Source of the DNA: Marisa cornuarietis
Taxonomy: Eukaryota > Mollusca > Gastropoda > Architaenioglossa > Ampullariidae
Assembly (NCBI GenBank): GCA_004794655.1
Contig: SMMW01000123.1
Coordinates: 605,501 to 669,500, forward strand
DNA: 64,000 nt
Direction of reading: 5' to 3'
Position numbers and translations under genes: made by a program. Under the pieces are notes generated by a model. It was not told the origin of the DNA, searched no databases, and saw only the letters and a list, made by a program, of their open reading frames with translations. Below, in pieces: positions 12,031 to 24,960 of the stretch. Every line of letters starts with the position of its first letter. The first letter of the stretch is position 1.

Positions 12031-12636
12031 ACGAATAAATGAATAAAGAAAGCTGTTCCTTACGATAAAGATCTCTCTCCATATGTATATATGAACTTTT
12101 AAAATAAAATGGAATTGCGTACACTTCTGTAGACATTTTCAAGCAGGACAAACAGCTGTTTTTTTTAATTTTAATTAATTCAATATGCAAAATATTCAAG
12201 ATGAACATGAGATTTGCCAGAGATGTATCAATCAAAGACTCTTCGATCTCAAAACACATTCATTCAGTACAGAAGGGAAAACGTGGAGGGAGGAAGAAAA
12301 AGACACGGAGAAAGAGAGAGTGAAGAGAAGATAGAGCTAGTGAGGACATCCAAGCTTCCACTAGTTGTGTTTATATTAACAGTTAATTGTATTGTTTCCA
12401 CAGTAATTCCCACAGGTCAAACATTACCTAATATATGACCTCTTTCTATATTGTATCTATTGTTCACTATCATCAGAAAAAATGTATAAAAGGAATATTA
12501 TTTTTCCATTTGCACACATAAATATCATGTTTTGCTAACAAGATGATTAGTCAAACATGTTTTCACTACAAATGTCGTCTTGCACCCCAAATAAAATCAG
12601 TTTTCAGAAAAGTTAAAATTTCTGAGTGATGTACAT
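12031..12636. other. Spacer, no gene seen
   Basis: AT-rich sequence. No gene, domain or clear repeat was recognised. Confidence 0.5.
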
Positions 12637-13161
12637 TTACTGGTCATAACGGAATGTAAATCTCTCCAGAAAATACCAACAAATTGACATTGCCATAAAA
12701 TATGACTTACTATGTCTTTTTCGATAAGACACATCACATTTGGGGGAGTTAACAATGTTTCTCATGAAAAGGAACCTGCTAGTAGGTAAAGTTCTGTAAA
12801 GAATTCTTAACTGAAACCATTTTAGTTGATTGTCTGTTGTTGTCTTATGGCATTTGTTAAATACAAGTTTCCATGGTATTTTTTCAAAGCTAGAGTCCCA
12901 TTTCACAAGTTCACTAGGCAGTCAGAATTTCCAAGCATTATTGAATCTCCCATACCTTTTCGTTCCTTTCTTTAAATCCTTTCTATGTTTTTTTTTAATC
13001 TGTAATTTATTTTGAAAATGTTTAATTGCCTTTAAAACTCCTGCAAATTGTAGAAAGGTAATGGTCAGGTTAGGAAATTTCAGCTGAAACTCCTTGTATG
13101 TGAAATAATCACCATTTTCTTTCAGTAAATGTCTCACTTTATAAATATCTTCTTGCAGCAA
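12637..13161 (-). mobile_element. L1-like LINE C-terminal fragment
   Basis: One minus-strand frame broken by a single in-frame TGA near 12920. The upstream half has GDYFTYKEFQLKF and a following FLQFAGVLKAIK. The downstream half has KTTTDNQLKWFQLRILYR and NIVNSPKCDVS. These are the conserved spacing and motifs found after the reverse transcriptase in L1-type ORF2 proteins. The RT domain itself is absent, so this is a remnant. Confidence 0.7.
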
Positions 13162-13697
13162 ATCACTGAGCTGTTTTTTTTTTTAATATTTTGAAACTCT
13201 TCCTTGTGAAGCGAGTATCAGAATCATAATTTGGAAAAATAAAATTAAAGGTTGATGTACTAACTAAAAGCTGAAAGAATAAGGAAAATAGAAGTTTAAA
13301 TTTGTTTACTACTTGTTTTGAAGTCTTTTTTTTGGTCTAAGGGAGCGTACCGTTCACACTTCTACTCTAGTTCCCAGCGCAACAAATGAATTATCCCCCT
13401 TACTATGTCTTCCATGTGATTTGGGTGACACCTTGACTTAGTGCATGATGGCCACGCTAATCGTTTTTAATAAACAACTTAAATACATAATCATGTTCGT
13501 TCTGAGTAGTTTTTTGTTTTAAAGCGAGATGAAAAAAATTGTCTCCTTTGACGATGATGTCCATTTATCATAAACAGGTATACTTTCAGAACAATGCCCA
13601 TTGAGCAGCAAAAACAAGAGAAGAAAAAAATAAAACAACAGGAAAGTAAAACAAAAACAATAATAAAGACAGAAGTGTTCCTTGGTTGAAGTCCGTC
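13162..13697. other. Spacer, no gene seen
   Basis: AT-rich sequence with T- and A-rich runs. It may include the decayed tail of the neighbouring LINE remnants. Confidence 0.45.
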
Positions 13698-13892
13698 TTA
13701 AATAAACAGATGGGTCTTCAGTCTTTTCCGAAACGTGGTTGGTGAGGTGATGGTGGACAATGACGATGGCAGAGCATTCCACAGTTTAGGTGCCGTGTTA
13801 GTGAAGGCCCTGGCTCCAGTGTCTTCTTGTTTGTGTCTTCCACTGCAGGGAGACAGAAGTGTGACTGGGAGCCAGAGCTGCACTGTTCTCAC
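13698..13892 (-). mobile_element. LINE ORF2 C-terminal tail fragment
   Basis: The minus-strand frame ends in APKLWNALPSSL followed by FRKRLKTHLFI and a stop. This is the typical C-terminus of CR1/L2/Jockey-group LINE reverse transcriptases. Only about 60 codons remain. Confidence 0.75.
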
Positions 13893-15108
13893 TCTGTCTC
13901 TGTGCTGACTTGTTCAAATATCTCATTGTCATCTCTTCTTCTAAAATACATTATTTACTTAAAGAGCAAAAAAGCTCGACAATAACTTAATTGTTTACAA
14001 CTAAAAATACAACTGTCTATCTGAATCCCTTACATAATTTTTCCGCTTCAGTAAACTAGTTGAAGGTTTTTTTATCGGTTCATCGGTTCATGGCTGCTCC
14101 CAAGGATATGTTAAGTGTGAAAAGTTTTAAAGTCTTTCAAAAATTTTCTATATTGTACCTTAAAAGTTGATAAACAAAAGCAGTACCATTTTAAAAACAT
14201 GCATTAGGATGCAGGATGCTATAAAAGAGTCAGCCTTAATTAAAATTGCGTTTCGGTACATTTGCCATTCAGTCAATAAAAGTCAATGGACGTTGCAAAC
14301 GAGTTATGGACCTTCGCTTGCATTTTTTTAAATTCTGACTCAACTCAATCCTTGCAAAGTAACCGAAACTCATACTTCACGAAGGACTGAAAACACACAA
14401 TTTCCAAAGGTCATTATTAACGAGACAAATATTGAAAGAACTTTTGACCTCGTTGTTGTTATTATAGTCAAAAATTATTTAAAACTCGATCAAATTTACT
14501 GAGGTAAGAACTTTCTGAACACAAATTGCTTTTTTCCTTTTAAAATGATTGTCGATGTGACAGGCAGTAGTGACAGGCTTTTTGGTGACAATAATATTCT
14601 AGAATACGAGAGCTTAAACACCTTCTTTACGTGTTTCTGTGAGACTGTTATTGGACGATGATGGCCGTTGACGGACCACGTTCAACATAATGGACCCGTT
14701 TACAGTTTTTTTCTTTTCTGCATCAAGTTGCATTTCCTTCAGTTGCAGTATCAACCTGAGTGGCCATGACTTGACAAATTCGCATTCGTATCTCAACTAT
14801 GGAAGACTAGAAGCTTCCTTCACTGCAGCATTGATTAGGGTAAGATTTCAGCTTTATTTCCCTTGAATGTCCATAGATTTTACCGTAGACACTCTTAACT
14901 ATTTGTATAATTGTAGGAGGCAGATGGAATGAACCGAACAAATACTGTACTGTATGTGTCAAAGCTAATTTCGTATGGTGCCCCCTTTATATCGTTTATT
15001 TTCATTTATTTTCTGACGGGCAGTTACATGTGAGACAAAAGGGGTGAAGAGAGCGAGAGGATAAGACAGATGACAGAAGGGAGAGAGTGCATGATGAAAG
15101 GGCGAAAA

Positions 15109-15156
<48 letters not shown>

Positions 15157-15796
15157 ATAATGTTGGGCATTCAATAGGCAGTCAACGTTTTGGGGCCCCC
15201 CGATCCCCGACACATATTGCAATTTGCACAGTTCACCGTCAATTGTTTTCTTAGTTTCTTTCAGTTTAGTTTCTATTTTCCATTTCATTGTCAGCCGTGG
15301 AGCCGCTAGTAACGTCAATGTTGGTATGTTGTAATACAACCTCATTAGATTATGAATTTAATAAACTTGTCATTGTGAAAACGTATAATTATAGACTAAC
15401 AATTTATTCAGAAAGAAAAGAAACACGAATTAAAATAGCAACTAAATGAGGCCCTTAGGCAGTCAAACCTTTGGGGTCCGTAATAAAACATTAAATATTC
15501 TTCTTCCTTAGTTTTCTAGTAGTGAAGTCATTTAAAATACCTTGAAAGTCAATATTCTGCAACATGCCGTTTTCAGTGGCCATAATGGGGAGAGAATTCA
15601 ATCGCTCTTGGGTCATTGACGCTCGATTAGTACCTCTTCTTCTCCGACATTTTGACGGCCCCTCTACATCCCCCCTCTACACCTGTGTAACCAACACCAC
15701 TTTGATGGCTACGTATGGGGTGTATTAGCTGCTCCACAAGAACACGCAAGATGGAATTGGCTGCGCACAGTAGATTTTATTAGCTCACTCGGCGGC
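13893..15796. other. Spacer with (CA)n tract at 15109-15154
   Basis: No gene was recognised. A CA dinucleotide tract of about 45 bp lies at 15109-15154. The 14614-14796 and 14965-15345 minus-strand frames have no support. Confidence 0.5.
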
Positions 15797-15809
15797 TGAC
15801 CTGCTCCTC

Positions 15810-17730
15810 GGAAAGTGAAATATGCCCAGCAGGGATTGATGACCTAGATCAGCCAATAACCACGGAAGAAGTGATAAAAGCTATAAATCATCTAAAACTA
15901 AATAAGGCTCCCGGGCCTGATGAAATACTTGCAGAAATGTTAAAGGCCTGTCAGGATCATATACTAAGGTACCTAGTAACTTTATTTAACAAAATTTTTG
16001 ACAACGGGGAATACCCTAAAGCCTGGAGTGGCGCGACAATTGTCCCATTATTCAAAACAGGGAACCGAGATTGCCCGGACAATTATAGAGGGATATCGCT
16101 AACTAGCACAGTAAGTAAAATGTTTGCATATATCCTGAACTTGAGACTAACAAGATGGGCAGAGGAAAATAGTAAGATAGCTGAGGAGCAGAGTGGTTTT
16201 AGGGAAGGACATTCCACCACAGATAATGTTTTCATACTGTATGCTATCATACAAAGCTATTTACTCAAACGATCGGGTAAGGTGTACATATGTTTTGTAG
16301 ATTTCAGAAAGGCATTCGATATGGTTGATAGAAACAAACTATGGCATGTTCTACATAACCTGGGAGTTGGAGGCAAGATGCTCACCATTTTACAAAGTAT
16401 GTACCAGAATATCAAAGCCTGTGTAAGGTGTAGTAACGGACACACAGAGTATTTTAATTGTCCGACCGGAGTAAGGCAAGGATGCGTTTTGTCACCCATT
16501 CTCTTTACGTTTTTTATAAATCAGTTAGCTGTAGACGTGTCCCAGAACGGTATTCATGGCATCCAACTAGTCCCAGATATAATACAGATACTCCTACTGC
16601 TCTTTGCGGATGATGTTGTATTGGCATCATATTCTGTTGCTGGCCTCCAAAAGCAGCTTGATATTTAAAAAAATTATGCTGATGGTTTTGGAATGAATGT
16701 GAACCTCGGAAAAACCAAAGTCATCGTGTTTAGGAAAGGCGGATGTCTAGCATCAAAGGAATGTTGGTATTATGGCACAGAAAGGATAGAGGTTGTTAAC
16801 ATGTATAAGTATCTAGGTCTCTGTTTCACAACTAAGCTCTCCCTCTCCATAGCTGTTGATGATCTTGCAGCTAAGGCCAAAATCAGATCCTGCCAGCTAT
16901 TAAAATGTTTATGGAAACTTGGAGACATACCAAGAAGCGTATTTTTTAAGATGCTCGATTCCCAGATTGTACCCATACTTACCTACGGGTCGGAAATTTG
17001 GGGTTTTCAAAGATATGAGACCGTTGAGAAGGTACAAATGTTCAGCTGCAAACGCTTCCTAAATGTAGGTTTTCAAACACCAAACAAAATGATCTATGGT
17101 GACCTAGGGCGTTATCCAATAGTGGTGACTACAAAAATTAGATGTATTAAATACTGGCTTCGACTCATTCATATGAACGACACTAGACTCCCCAGAAAAG
17201 CATATAATATGCTATATTATTTACAAGAAAACGGTAAACGTACTTGGGCTTTCTTTATAAAAGAACTTCTCTGTATCAATGGCTTTGGATTTGTTTGGCT
17301 TCAGCAAGGTGTTGGTAACAAGAGCATGTTCTTAAGAACCTATAGACAAAGACTTATAGACTGTTTCCAACAAGAATGGCACAATGATATATGCAATAGT
17401 GAAAGACTTGAGCTGTATTCTAGTTTTAAGAGCTACGTACGACCTGAGAGATATTTAAATATACTGAGAATACGCTGTTTCAGAGAAACATATATTAAGT
17501 TTAGATTCGGAATATCACCCATTAATGTACATCGATATCGCTATAAAAGTGATGTATCCCCCAGTCAGTTAAACTGCCCCCGATGCAAGCATGAGATTGA
17601 AGATGAAGTGCACGTGTTGTTTGACTGCCCTGCCTATAACAGCTATAGAATGAAAGTTGATGTTTTAAAATATACAACACCATATAAACAGGGCAGAGAC
17701 GGAATCACGCAAGTCTTTATAGATAATTAG
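15810..17730 (+). pseudogene. LINE reverse transcriptase ORF2 (truncated, one stop)
   Basis: A single frame of about 640 codons interrupted only by TAA at 16666-16668. It shows the RT palm and fingers: KAPGPDEI, NYRGISLTST, EEQSGFREGHST, FVDFRKAFD, GVRQGCVLSP and the catalytic FADDVVLA. After the stop it continues in frame through YKYLGLCF, a thumb-like region and a C-terminal zinc-knuckle-like CPRCKHEIEDEVHVLFDC, ending at 17730. The endonuclease domain is missing because of 5' truncation. The clade cannot be fixed without a tree; the C-terminal Cys/His motif is compatible with several non-L1 LINE groups. It is not expected to be active. Confidence 0.9.
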
Positions 17731-17929
17731 GAAACTACTATGAAACAAATCTCAATATACTTGTACCAAGTATTCAAACACAGAAATGAAATGAGTACAT
17801 TGTAAAAAAACATAAAGAAATGTTAATATGCATAGATAATGCTATTAGGAATATTGATGCTGTTCTATTTTCTGTAATTTCCCCCTTGAAACAAACCAAA
17901 AGGTTTGGTCAATAAAGAATTCGTTCGTT
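15810..17929 (+). mobile_element. 5'-truncated LINE with 13-bp target duplication
   Basis: The insertion is bounded by identical copies of TGACCTGCTCCTC at 15797-15809 and 17930-17942. It starts inside the ORF2 coding region, as 5'-truncated LINE copies do. It ends in GGTTTGGTCAATAAAGAATTCGTTCGTT without a poly-A tail. A second, older copy with the same 3' end lies at 27241-28072. The 13-bp duplication and good ORF preservation indicate a fairly recent insertion. Confidence 0.9.
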
Positions 17930-17942
17930 TGACCTGCTCCTC

Positions 17943-20900
17943 TCTCCTCTCACTTCTCCAAGCACACAGACAGCAACAACTAGAAACTACACTATTTATC
18001 ACTCCCGGTCGAACTTTCCAGCAACCATCCCTTTCTCTCCCACGGCTTCGACGGTTCGACGGTTCGACCTGTCCCTGAACCATCGCGGGCATTGTTCCCC
18101 CACCCGCTCCCAGGGTCCAAGGCCCTCAGACTCTCAGAAATTTTGAATTCCTCCAACTTTTTATCAACCAAACTAGCTCGGTCGACTTCAACCCCCATCA
18201 GTAAGTATCAGTTAAAACACTTGCTCAGTTATGGAAGACAAAGCAAATGTTTTAAATACTAATTAGCCAGTAACTGTTATTAATTTTAAGATTTAAGTAG
18301 ATCAAAGGGAGAGGGTTATGTGACATAAAATAGAAATGTTGAGCATATTTTAGCTGAATTGTAATAGTTCATAGAACAAAGTTATGCAGTACCAATATGT
18401 CATTTTACCTGCTGACTAAAAACTTCGTAAGGCTATATTTATGAGCTTTTCTGACAAACTCCATTATCCTCAGTCAATTTGAGACGCTTGCTAGTCCCTC
18501 TCATCGACACTGATGTTCCTGCCTTGTCAAATGCTATTTGCCAATAAACAGAAAATCATAAAAGCATAAATATAAAAAAATTACTGTACTCACCAAACAA
18601 ACAAAGTGCAGCGTATCTCGGCTTTTCTAGTCTAGAAGACAGCGTGCGACAGGCAGGAGAGTGTGGTGTGAACAGATGTTAAACTAAGTGTGTACAGCTT
18701 TCTAAAGGTCCACTTGTCCAAGCTTTCTTTGGTCCAAGGACTCCGATTGAAAGGGATGGTCAAACACACTTCGACCTTACTGCTCATAAAAATGTCAGTC
18801 TACACCTCCAATTGCTCCAAACCCCGACCATTTAATTCCCACGAAAGTCCATCCCGTCGAGTCTATCGAGACTATCCCCCCCCACCACACACTTTCCCTC
18901 TTGTGTTGTCAGCAACAATGCAACTTCTTGTTCTCTTAGTCACTGGCCTCTAAACTAAAACAAGTCCAACATAATTTGCCTCTACCTTGATTGTGGGTGT
19001 CAAGACAAGGAACAATTTAATGAAAACGTTCGCAAAATAACATTTATGTCATAGCCCATCTGTAAACTTTTCTTTACCTCCCTTCTTCATCGTGAAACAA
19101 ATATAAGTTGCACGAAGCTCCTTAAAAACACATTCAAATATAAGCATGCGATTATTCGAAAAACAAATGTCGCAGCCACCGCAAAACTCAACATACAGCC
19201 CCATATATGATTGGCATTGATAGCTTCCTCAGACAACTAGCACAGAACAAGAAAGATTCCGAGGTGGCTTTGGGGAACGGATGGTGGGTAGATATTAACT
19301 CCTTTTTACCAGGCGCTTCGTCGGCAAAGAGCAAAAGAAAGTCGGAGACTGGAAGGAAAGGTAATGACCAGCCGGCTGATGTGTTATTGCACGGTGATGC
19401 TGGTACGGCGCCATAGGTCGTGTGATCGTCCCTCTTAAGGTGACACCTTTATAAAAGTCCCAGTCCTCCCCTTTCCGGTGACATAACAATCCTCCCTACC
19501 TCCTACCCGCCCATCCTGGCCATCCACATACTGCGAAGACATACCGTCTCTAAACTTATATTATCTTTCTCATGCTAACCTCCTCTTTATCATCCTCCTC
19601 CAGCTCCAAACTTCCAGTGACACCGCCATGATCAATGTATAAGCCTAACTATTTGCGGGACAGCAGTTTTTAAAATGTTTTTGCAATAATGTGTTCTTTT
19701 TTGCTGGCTGCGATAGTATTACTGGATAATATAGTCTCATTGTATCAAGAATCTACTGTGTAGACTAATGTATTTGTTTTGTAACGGTTAAAGAAAGTCT
19801 CATTGTTGTTTAGTAACTACGAAAAAAAGCACCTTAATCTCTCTCGTTTACAGGCTGCAGCGCTAGAGGTGGGCCCCCATCCTCTCGGTTCACAGAGTGA
19901 CCACACATCAGTAACAAAGGCCTACCTACCTCTTCACTGTTAATTCCGATTTGCTTGCAGGGCCCGCCCCCTCCCTCCCGTAGTGGCACATAAACCCAGT
20001 AATCTCAACGCACGAACTTGTTCACACGCGATAAAATCTTCAGTGTCCAGCGGCCTTCCGCCTCCAGGCTTGTCCAGCGAGAATATGATACCTCTGACTA
20101 CACTTCTCACCCCATTTCTGTCTATACAGACTTGAAACTCAACGTCTGCGTGTGTAATGCTTGGGTGTTCTGTCCTCAGACATTTCTTTAAAAGAAAAAG
20201 AAAAGGAAAAGAAGAGGAAGAAAATAAAAATCCACTGACCAAGGCTGGGCCCCCCTTCACAGCCGTGGGCCCGGGTACACCAGACCCCCCCTGTTTCCCC
20301 CTTCTTGTCAGGCCTGTCCGCATGTACGTGTGCATGTGTGTACGCCAATTGTTATAAGACTCAATTCTACAAAAAATATATCTTTTTATCGCGGGTCCCC
20401 TTAAGTCGCGGGGCCCATAGGCATTGCCTACTTTGCCTTGAGGTTAATCCGGCACTGCATGTAATGGACGTCCTTGCTTGTCCCTCAACATTTATGTCAT
20501 TAATATGATTTAGTAAATACAAATTTATGTTGCTATGAAAACAACTTATAAATTTACTGAAATCTGTGGTTGCCTTGGCGAGCTGGATCAAATGATTTCG
20601 CGGGTTGGGTGTTCTCCACCCCTGCTTGATATCATAGTCAGCATGTGTGACTGCAGTCGTGAAATTGCAGTCTGTCCTAGTCACGTGGTCACTTTAAGTG
20701 GCACACAGAAGTCTCCCGCGATTAAAGCCGAAACTAAGATCTACTTGGCGGTAACAGCCAGAGAACACATCTTGTTAAAAAGTCTTGTGTACAAGGTGTC
20801 AGCAGCACTTACCAATGGTAGACAGACAGAACCAAGCGACAACAGCGGCTGGTGGTCGCTCTCTGATGTGGGAAGGTGACGATGGACAGTCGGACGAGAC

Positions 20901-21751
20901 ACTACGAGAAAGACTCATCGGCGGCCTGTAAACTTTGTAGGTAACTCGCTGACCTTTGAACTTTATACCCATCTAGTTGACCTGTGAACTTTGTACACAA
21001 TGATTCCCTGCAGTATTATGTTATAGTAGGTGGTGGCAGTATTATGTTATAGTAGGTGGTGGAAGTAAGGGTCACCCTAGCGGTTAGTTATTCGGGACCA
21101 ATGTCTCGCGTTTTGAGGAAAAATGCCGGGAAAAATTGTAAGTAAGCCACCCGTATCTTCGACACAGTCAAAGTCTATAGTTTTTGTATCTTAGCCACGT
21201 GTCTTATTTAATATATATATATATATCAGCTTCATGAATCTCGTAAACACTTCTTGCACCTGATATTATCGCCTGCTCTGTGTACATGCCTAACTGCATG
21301 AGCTTAATAAACAATTAACTTGCCCGTTATAATTGAATCATTCGGCGTTTACAATTTTATTTTTCTTTTGCAAACGAACGAGAAAATTTCAAGGTGGGTA
21401 GGTACCAGGTACATGTAGATGGGGACAGTGTCAGACGATATCTCACACTGACTCTAGAGCTCAGAAGTCATTCAAGAAAAAACCAACAAGGGCCAAGACA
21501 AGGTACATTTCATGACAATCACACAGAACTCAGCTTGATGTCTGGTCTCTTCATTATTTTATAATATTTGTCATTTCCGACTTTTCTTTGTCCTTCTTTC
21601 GTTCTTTTTCTTTTTGATTCTCTTAAAGCCAAACAGCCTTACTTAACACGATGGTTTGAGATGGTATCCATGGGCAACGCATAGTTTCAGAGTGTTTCTA
21701 AGTGTGATACTTATTACTACAGGATATCTTGGCGTTTTTGTTGTTCAGATT
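17943..21751. other. Spacer with possible hAT terminus, no gene
   Basis: No host gene was recognised. A G/C-rich patch at 20240-20420 leads to a terminus-like end, read on the minus strand as CAGTGCCGGATTAACC (20442-20457). This resembles hAT-type ends, but no partner end or 8-bp duplication was found. A 26-bp sequence ending in TAGTAGGTGGTGG is repeated twice near 21012-21063. A short (AT)n tract lies at 21211-21228. Confidence 0.4.
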
Positions 21752-22801
21752 TCAACTATAAAACATACAAGAACAGCTGAGCAAAGTAAGAACATCTTTT
21801 CTAAAGCGGGTAGATCTGTTGAAGTAGACATAAAAATTTACCGCGCTGTTGATGTAAGAAAACTGATTAGCGATAATTGCCGTCGTCCAGAAAAAATTAT
21901 AGTATGTATAGTAAGGAACCTGGGATGACACATCTTCGATCAACACGGTAGCCAGGTAGAATGTGACCCAGGGTAGGGTGGTCAGAATGTAGATACAAGA
22001 CACGAGTACCAACATCTTGGTCAGAGATATATGCTGACCTTGTCCTCCATCACTACTGGAGCTGGCCTGCTGCCTCCACCTTATGGCGGCCTTTAACTTG
22101 ACCACGGTCAAGCCAGTGGACAGACACGTGACGAAAAATGTGGTTAGTGGTAAGACACTCATCATTAGTATGCTTTCTAGGACCATTACAAACGTTTGAT
22201 TGTTCATATAATAATCCGACAAGACAATAACAAACATATTTGTGGTATTGTAGATTCTAAGTACCGTGAAGTCTGCAGGACTAGGATAGAAAGCCACCTG
22301 AGTAAAACCGACAATAAGTATCATGATTACCAACATGGTGCGGCGACTGATCAAAGAGTTCGCTTTTAAAGGGAACATTACACACAGACATCTCTCTACG
22401 GCAATCACCATGGTGATGCACCCTGAAGCACTTCGAAACCCCAAGTTGATTCCAGACAAAAAAGCTAAAAGTAAGTCATAGAGACCGCCATACTTGATGG
22501 GGTGGACCTGCCCCAGGTAATAGCCGACACTGTACACCAGGGAGACGAGCAGGAGACTGAGGTCGACCAGTGACAGAGCAAAGAGACAGACGGTCATGCG
22601 GTCCCCAAGTCCCTGGCGCCAGAAGACCACACAGCTGATGATGTTGGACGGCACACCCACAACAACAACAACAGGCTGGATGAAGATGTTTATGATAAAC
22701 ACGGTCATTTGGTAATCGTTGTACGACAAGATGTCCAGTGGGTTGTCCCACGGTACGAAGTCTATCCTGGAGGAGGCAGAGATGTTGTACATTTTCCTCA
22801 A
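21752..22801 (-). CDS. Rhodopsin-class chemosensory-like GPCR 2
   Basis: An intronless frame of 349 residues, or 346 if translation starts at Met4. Met4 begins MYNIS, which aligns with GPCR 1's MYNYTS, so I prefer it (start at 22792). Seven hydrophobic helices carry the cluster hallmarks: PWDNPLD, GVPSNII, LSLVDLS, VIAVERC, TTLPWVTFY, INSAVNFYVYF and RSTRFRKDV. No cysteine is visible at the start of TM3 or in the second extracellular loop, so the usual class A disulphide appears absent. It is closest to the other cluster members over TM1-TM2 and most divergent in TM4-TM5. A gastropod-type chemosensory role is inferred from family resemblance. Confidence 0.85.
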   Translation of the reverse strand: MRKMYNISASSRIDFVPWDNPLDILSYNDYQMTVFIINIFIQPVVVVVGVPSNIISCVVFWRQGLGDRMTVCLFALSLVDLSLLLVSLVYSVGYYLGQVHPIKYGGLYDLLLAFLSGINLGFRSASGCITMVIAVERCLCVMFPLKANSLISRRTMLVIMILIVGFTQVAFYPSPADFTVLRIYNTTNMFVIVLSDYYMNNQTFVMVLESILMMSVLPLTTFFVTCLSTGLTVVKLKAAIRWRQQASSSSDGGQGQHISLTKMLVLVSCIYILTTLPWVTFYLATVLIEDVSSQVPYYTYYNFFWTTAIIANQFSYINSAVNFYVYFNRSTRFRKDVLTLLSCSCMFYS

Positions 22802-24358
22802 TCAGAGTGCACAAGAGAAATGATTCCCCACATCCACAAAAATATGATTCCCCTCACCTACAAACCTACAAAACATAGATTAGAGACTTGAACTCTCTTA
22901 CACCAGAGTGAAATGAGCATTGATTACTTTCACTTCTTGGTGATCCCTTTTAATTCCATGACTACTAACTTGCACTTATTTACTGACAGTCTTTTAAAGG
23001 TTCCAAGCAAAATATGGATTAGTCTTTACTGATCATTAATTCTGGAACTTTCTGGAGTTTTCACAGTATTCTGAAACATAAATAAGTCGTCTTATATGCT
23101 GAAAGCCAAACGTGTCCAGTGATATCACAACAACATACACAAACATTGTGACAAAAGAGAATTTCTAGCAACTTGTTGAGCTGTTGATTATACAATTTTC
23201 TTATTTCATTATTTGAAAATTATTCAACCTGGCGAGAACAGAAGGGATAAGAGCAGAAGCTCACTGGTCTCTTGGTGCAAATCCAGTCAGGGACTAAGTA
23301 TGTGTTGAAACATTTCAGTTGCTGCTCATAACTGGGTGTGGAGTGGAATGACAGTTCTTCACAGCATCGCATGGACTTGGTGATGAAACACTCTTGGTAT
23401 TTTAAAGAAAATCTCATAAAAAATAAAAACGTTGGAGGCGGCTGACTAAACTTATTAATAATTATTTTTACATAAGACTTCAAATACTTCCTGCCTCTTT
23501 CTGTCCAATGAGACCACCTATAGTCTCCCTTGAGTTATCAAAAGTAGAGGCTCGTACAGAAGATAAAAACCAACCTTTGTTACAAGAAATTAGTTGATAT
23601 TCTGGTACAACAACACTCACAGTGCTCACCTGATTGCATAGTCAATACATAAGTACATATTTGTCAGGAGAAAACAGTATTTAAAGTTGACAGAAGCGAA
23701 ATACTTTTTAGACTGTACTTCGGATTCATATTTTTAAAAGTGGAGCAGCTTGTTAAACATTTCTTACTTAGAGTCCAATAAATGTTTTTAAATTCTTTTT
23801 ACCGTTCTAAAAAATATGAAAGACACGTTTTCTTGAAAAATAAAAGTACTTGTGTGCAATTGCTTTTTAATAATAATGTTTTTGTGCAAATATTTAGTTT
23901 TACATTGGACTACCTCTGATATTCGATTTTTGTAACTACCACCAACATGATTAAGAGAATCCCTCACCTGTCTGTCGCTGATGTTGCAGCGTCGTTAGGT
24001 ACCTCAGGAAAGATTAGAGAGAGTAATCAACAGTTTTTTTAGTATTTTGCTTTCGTGTTCGTCTGTGTAATCTTTGCTGCCAGAGTTAATTTTCAGAGGA
24101 GCATTGAACCTTCCACCGCCCACTGAGTCTTCCCACAAGTAAGTAACGATTTTCTCAGGTGAGTTGGACGATGCAGGTACAACCCAGACATGATTCAAGG
24201 TGTCAGCAACAGCTGCTGGGGCCCAAGACATGTTGCCGCATAAATTAGTCTGTGACAATGGATGTCAGTCCAACCCAAGCTGAAGGCTCTCAGTCTCCAC
24301 AACCTCCGGTCATCTGGAGGCTACACCTGATCTAGGGCTTCCTTCCTGCTCTGGAGAA
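22802..24358. other. Upstream flank of GPCR 2 and spacer
   Basis: No additional gene was recognised. The sequence must contain the GPCR 2 promoter, but no motif stands out. The 24004-24258 and 23220-23483 minus-strand frames lack domain support. Confidence 0.45.
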
Positions 24359-24421
24359 CAGACTGACTGACTGACTGACTGACTGACTGACTGACTGACT
24401 GACTGACTGACTGACTGACTG
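24359..24421 (+). repeat. (GACT)n microsatellite
   Basis: About 15 perfect GACT units. The same tetranucleotide forms the 3' tail of the LINE family at 32390-32421, 41275-41296 and 42758-42780, so this tract may mark the 3' end of another LINE. The sequence just upstream (24250-24358) does not obviously match that family. Confidence 0.9.
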
Positions 24422-24960
24422 ACATCTTTGCATTAAATAGATATCGTGTCCTTTTCCGAGATGTGAAGTTTCCATAGTTGACATTGGGGAGTGGATGCCC
24501 GGACTATTTCAAGCTTCTTCCTCCTGACTCTTCTGTCTGACTTCTTCTGCTTTTCTTTCAGTGAGTACTTTATGAATGGGTGGAGTGAAAAGTACTTTTA
24601 ATGGCGTTGAAAGTATTACACTCGTTATGAATTTACTGAGTGAAGTGAGTGGGAATAAGAGCGAATTTATTGAGCAACTTGTCACTTGCAGGCCGATGGC
24701 GTTTCCATACTTATACCAGCAGCTACCGTTAGTAGACATGGACTGGGGCTTACAACCTCATTATCATCATCATTAATCATAACTCGCTTTTCTCTTTCAC
24801 TTATTCTTTCTTTCGCTTCGTCTCTCTCTTACGCTCTCTCTGACGCACGCACACACACACACACACAGTTGAGTAGGTCGAAGTTTGCATACGTCTTTCA
24901 GAGATTGTACAGTGTGTACTTGTGAAATATTCATTTGTAGTTGACAGCAGAAACAGTTTC
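24422..24960. other. Spacer, no gene seen
   Basis: Contains CT-rich and short CA-rich patches (24780-24866). No coding feature was recognised. Confidence 0.5.

Noticed and set aside
20240..20465. Complete hAT element ending at 20457
   Set aside because: Only one terminus-like sequence (CAGTGCCGGATTAACC on the minus strand) was found; no partner end and no copy of the CATGTAAT flank occur upstream.
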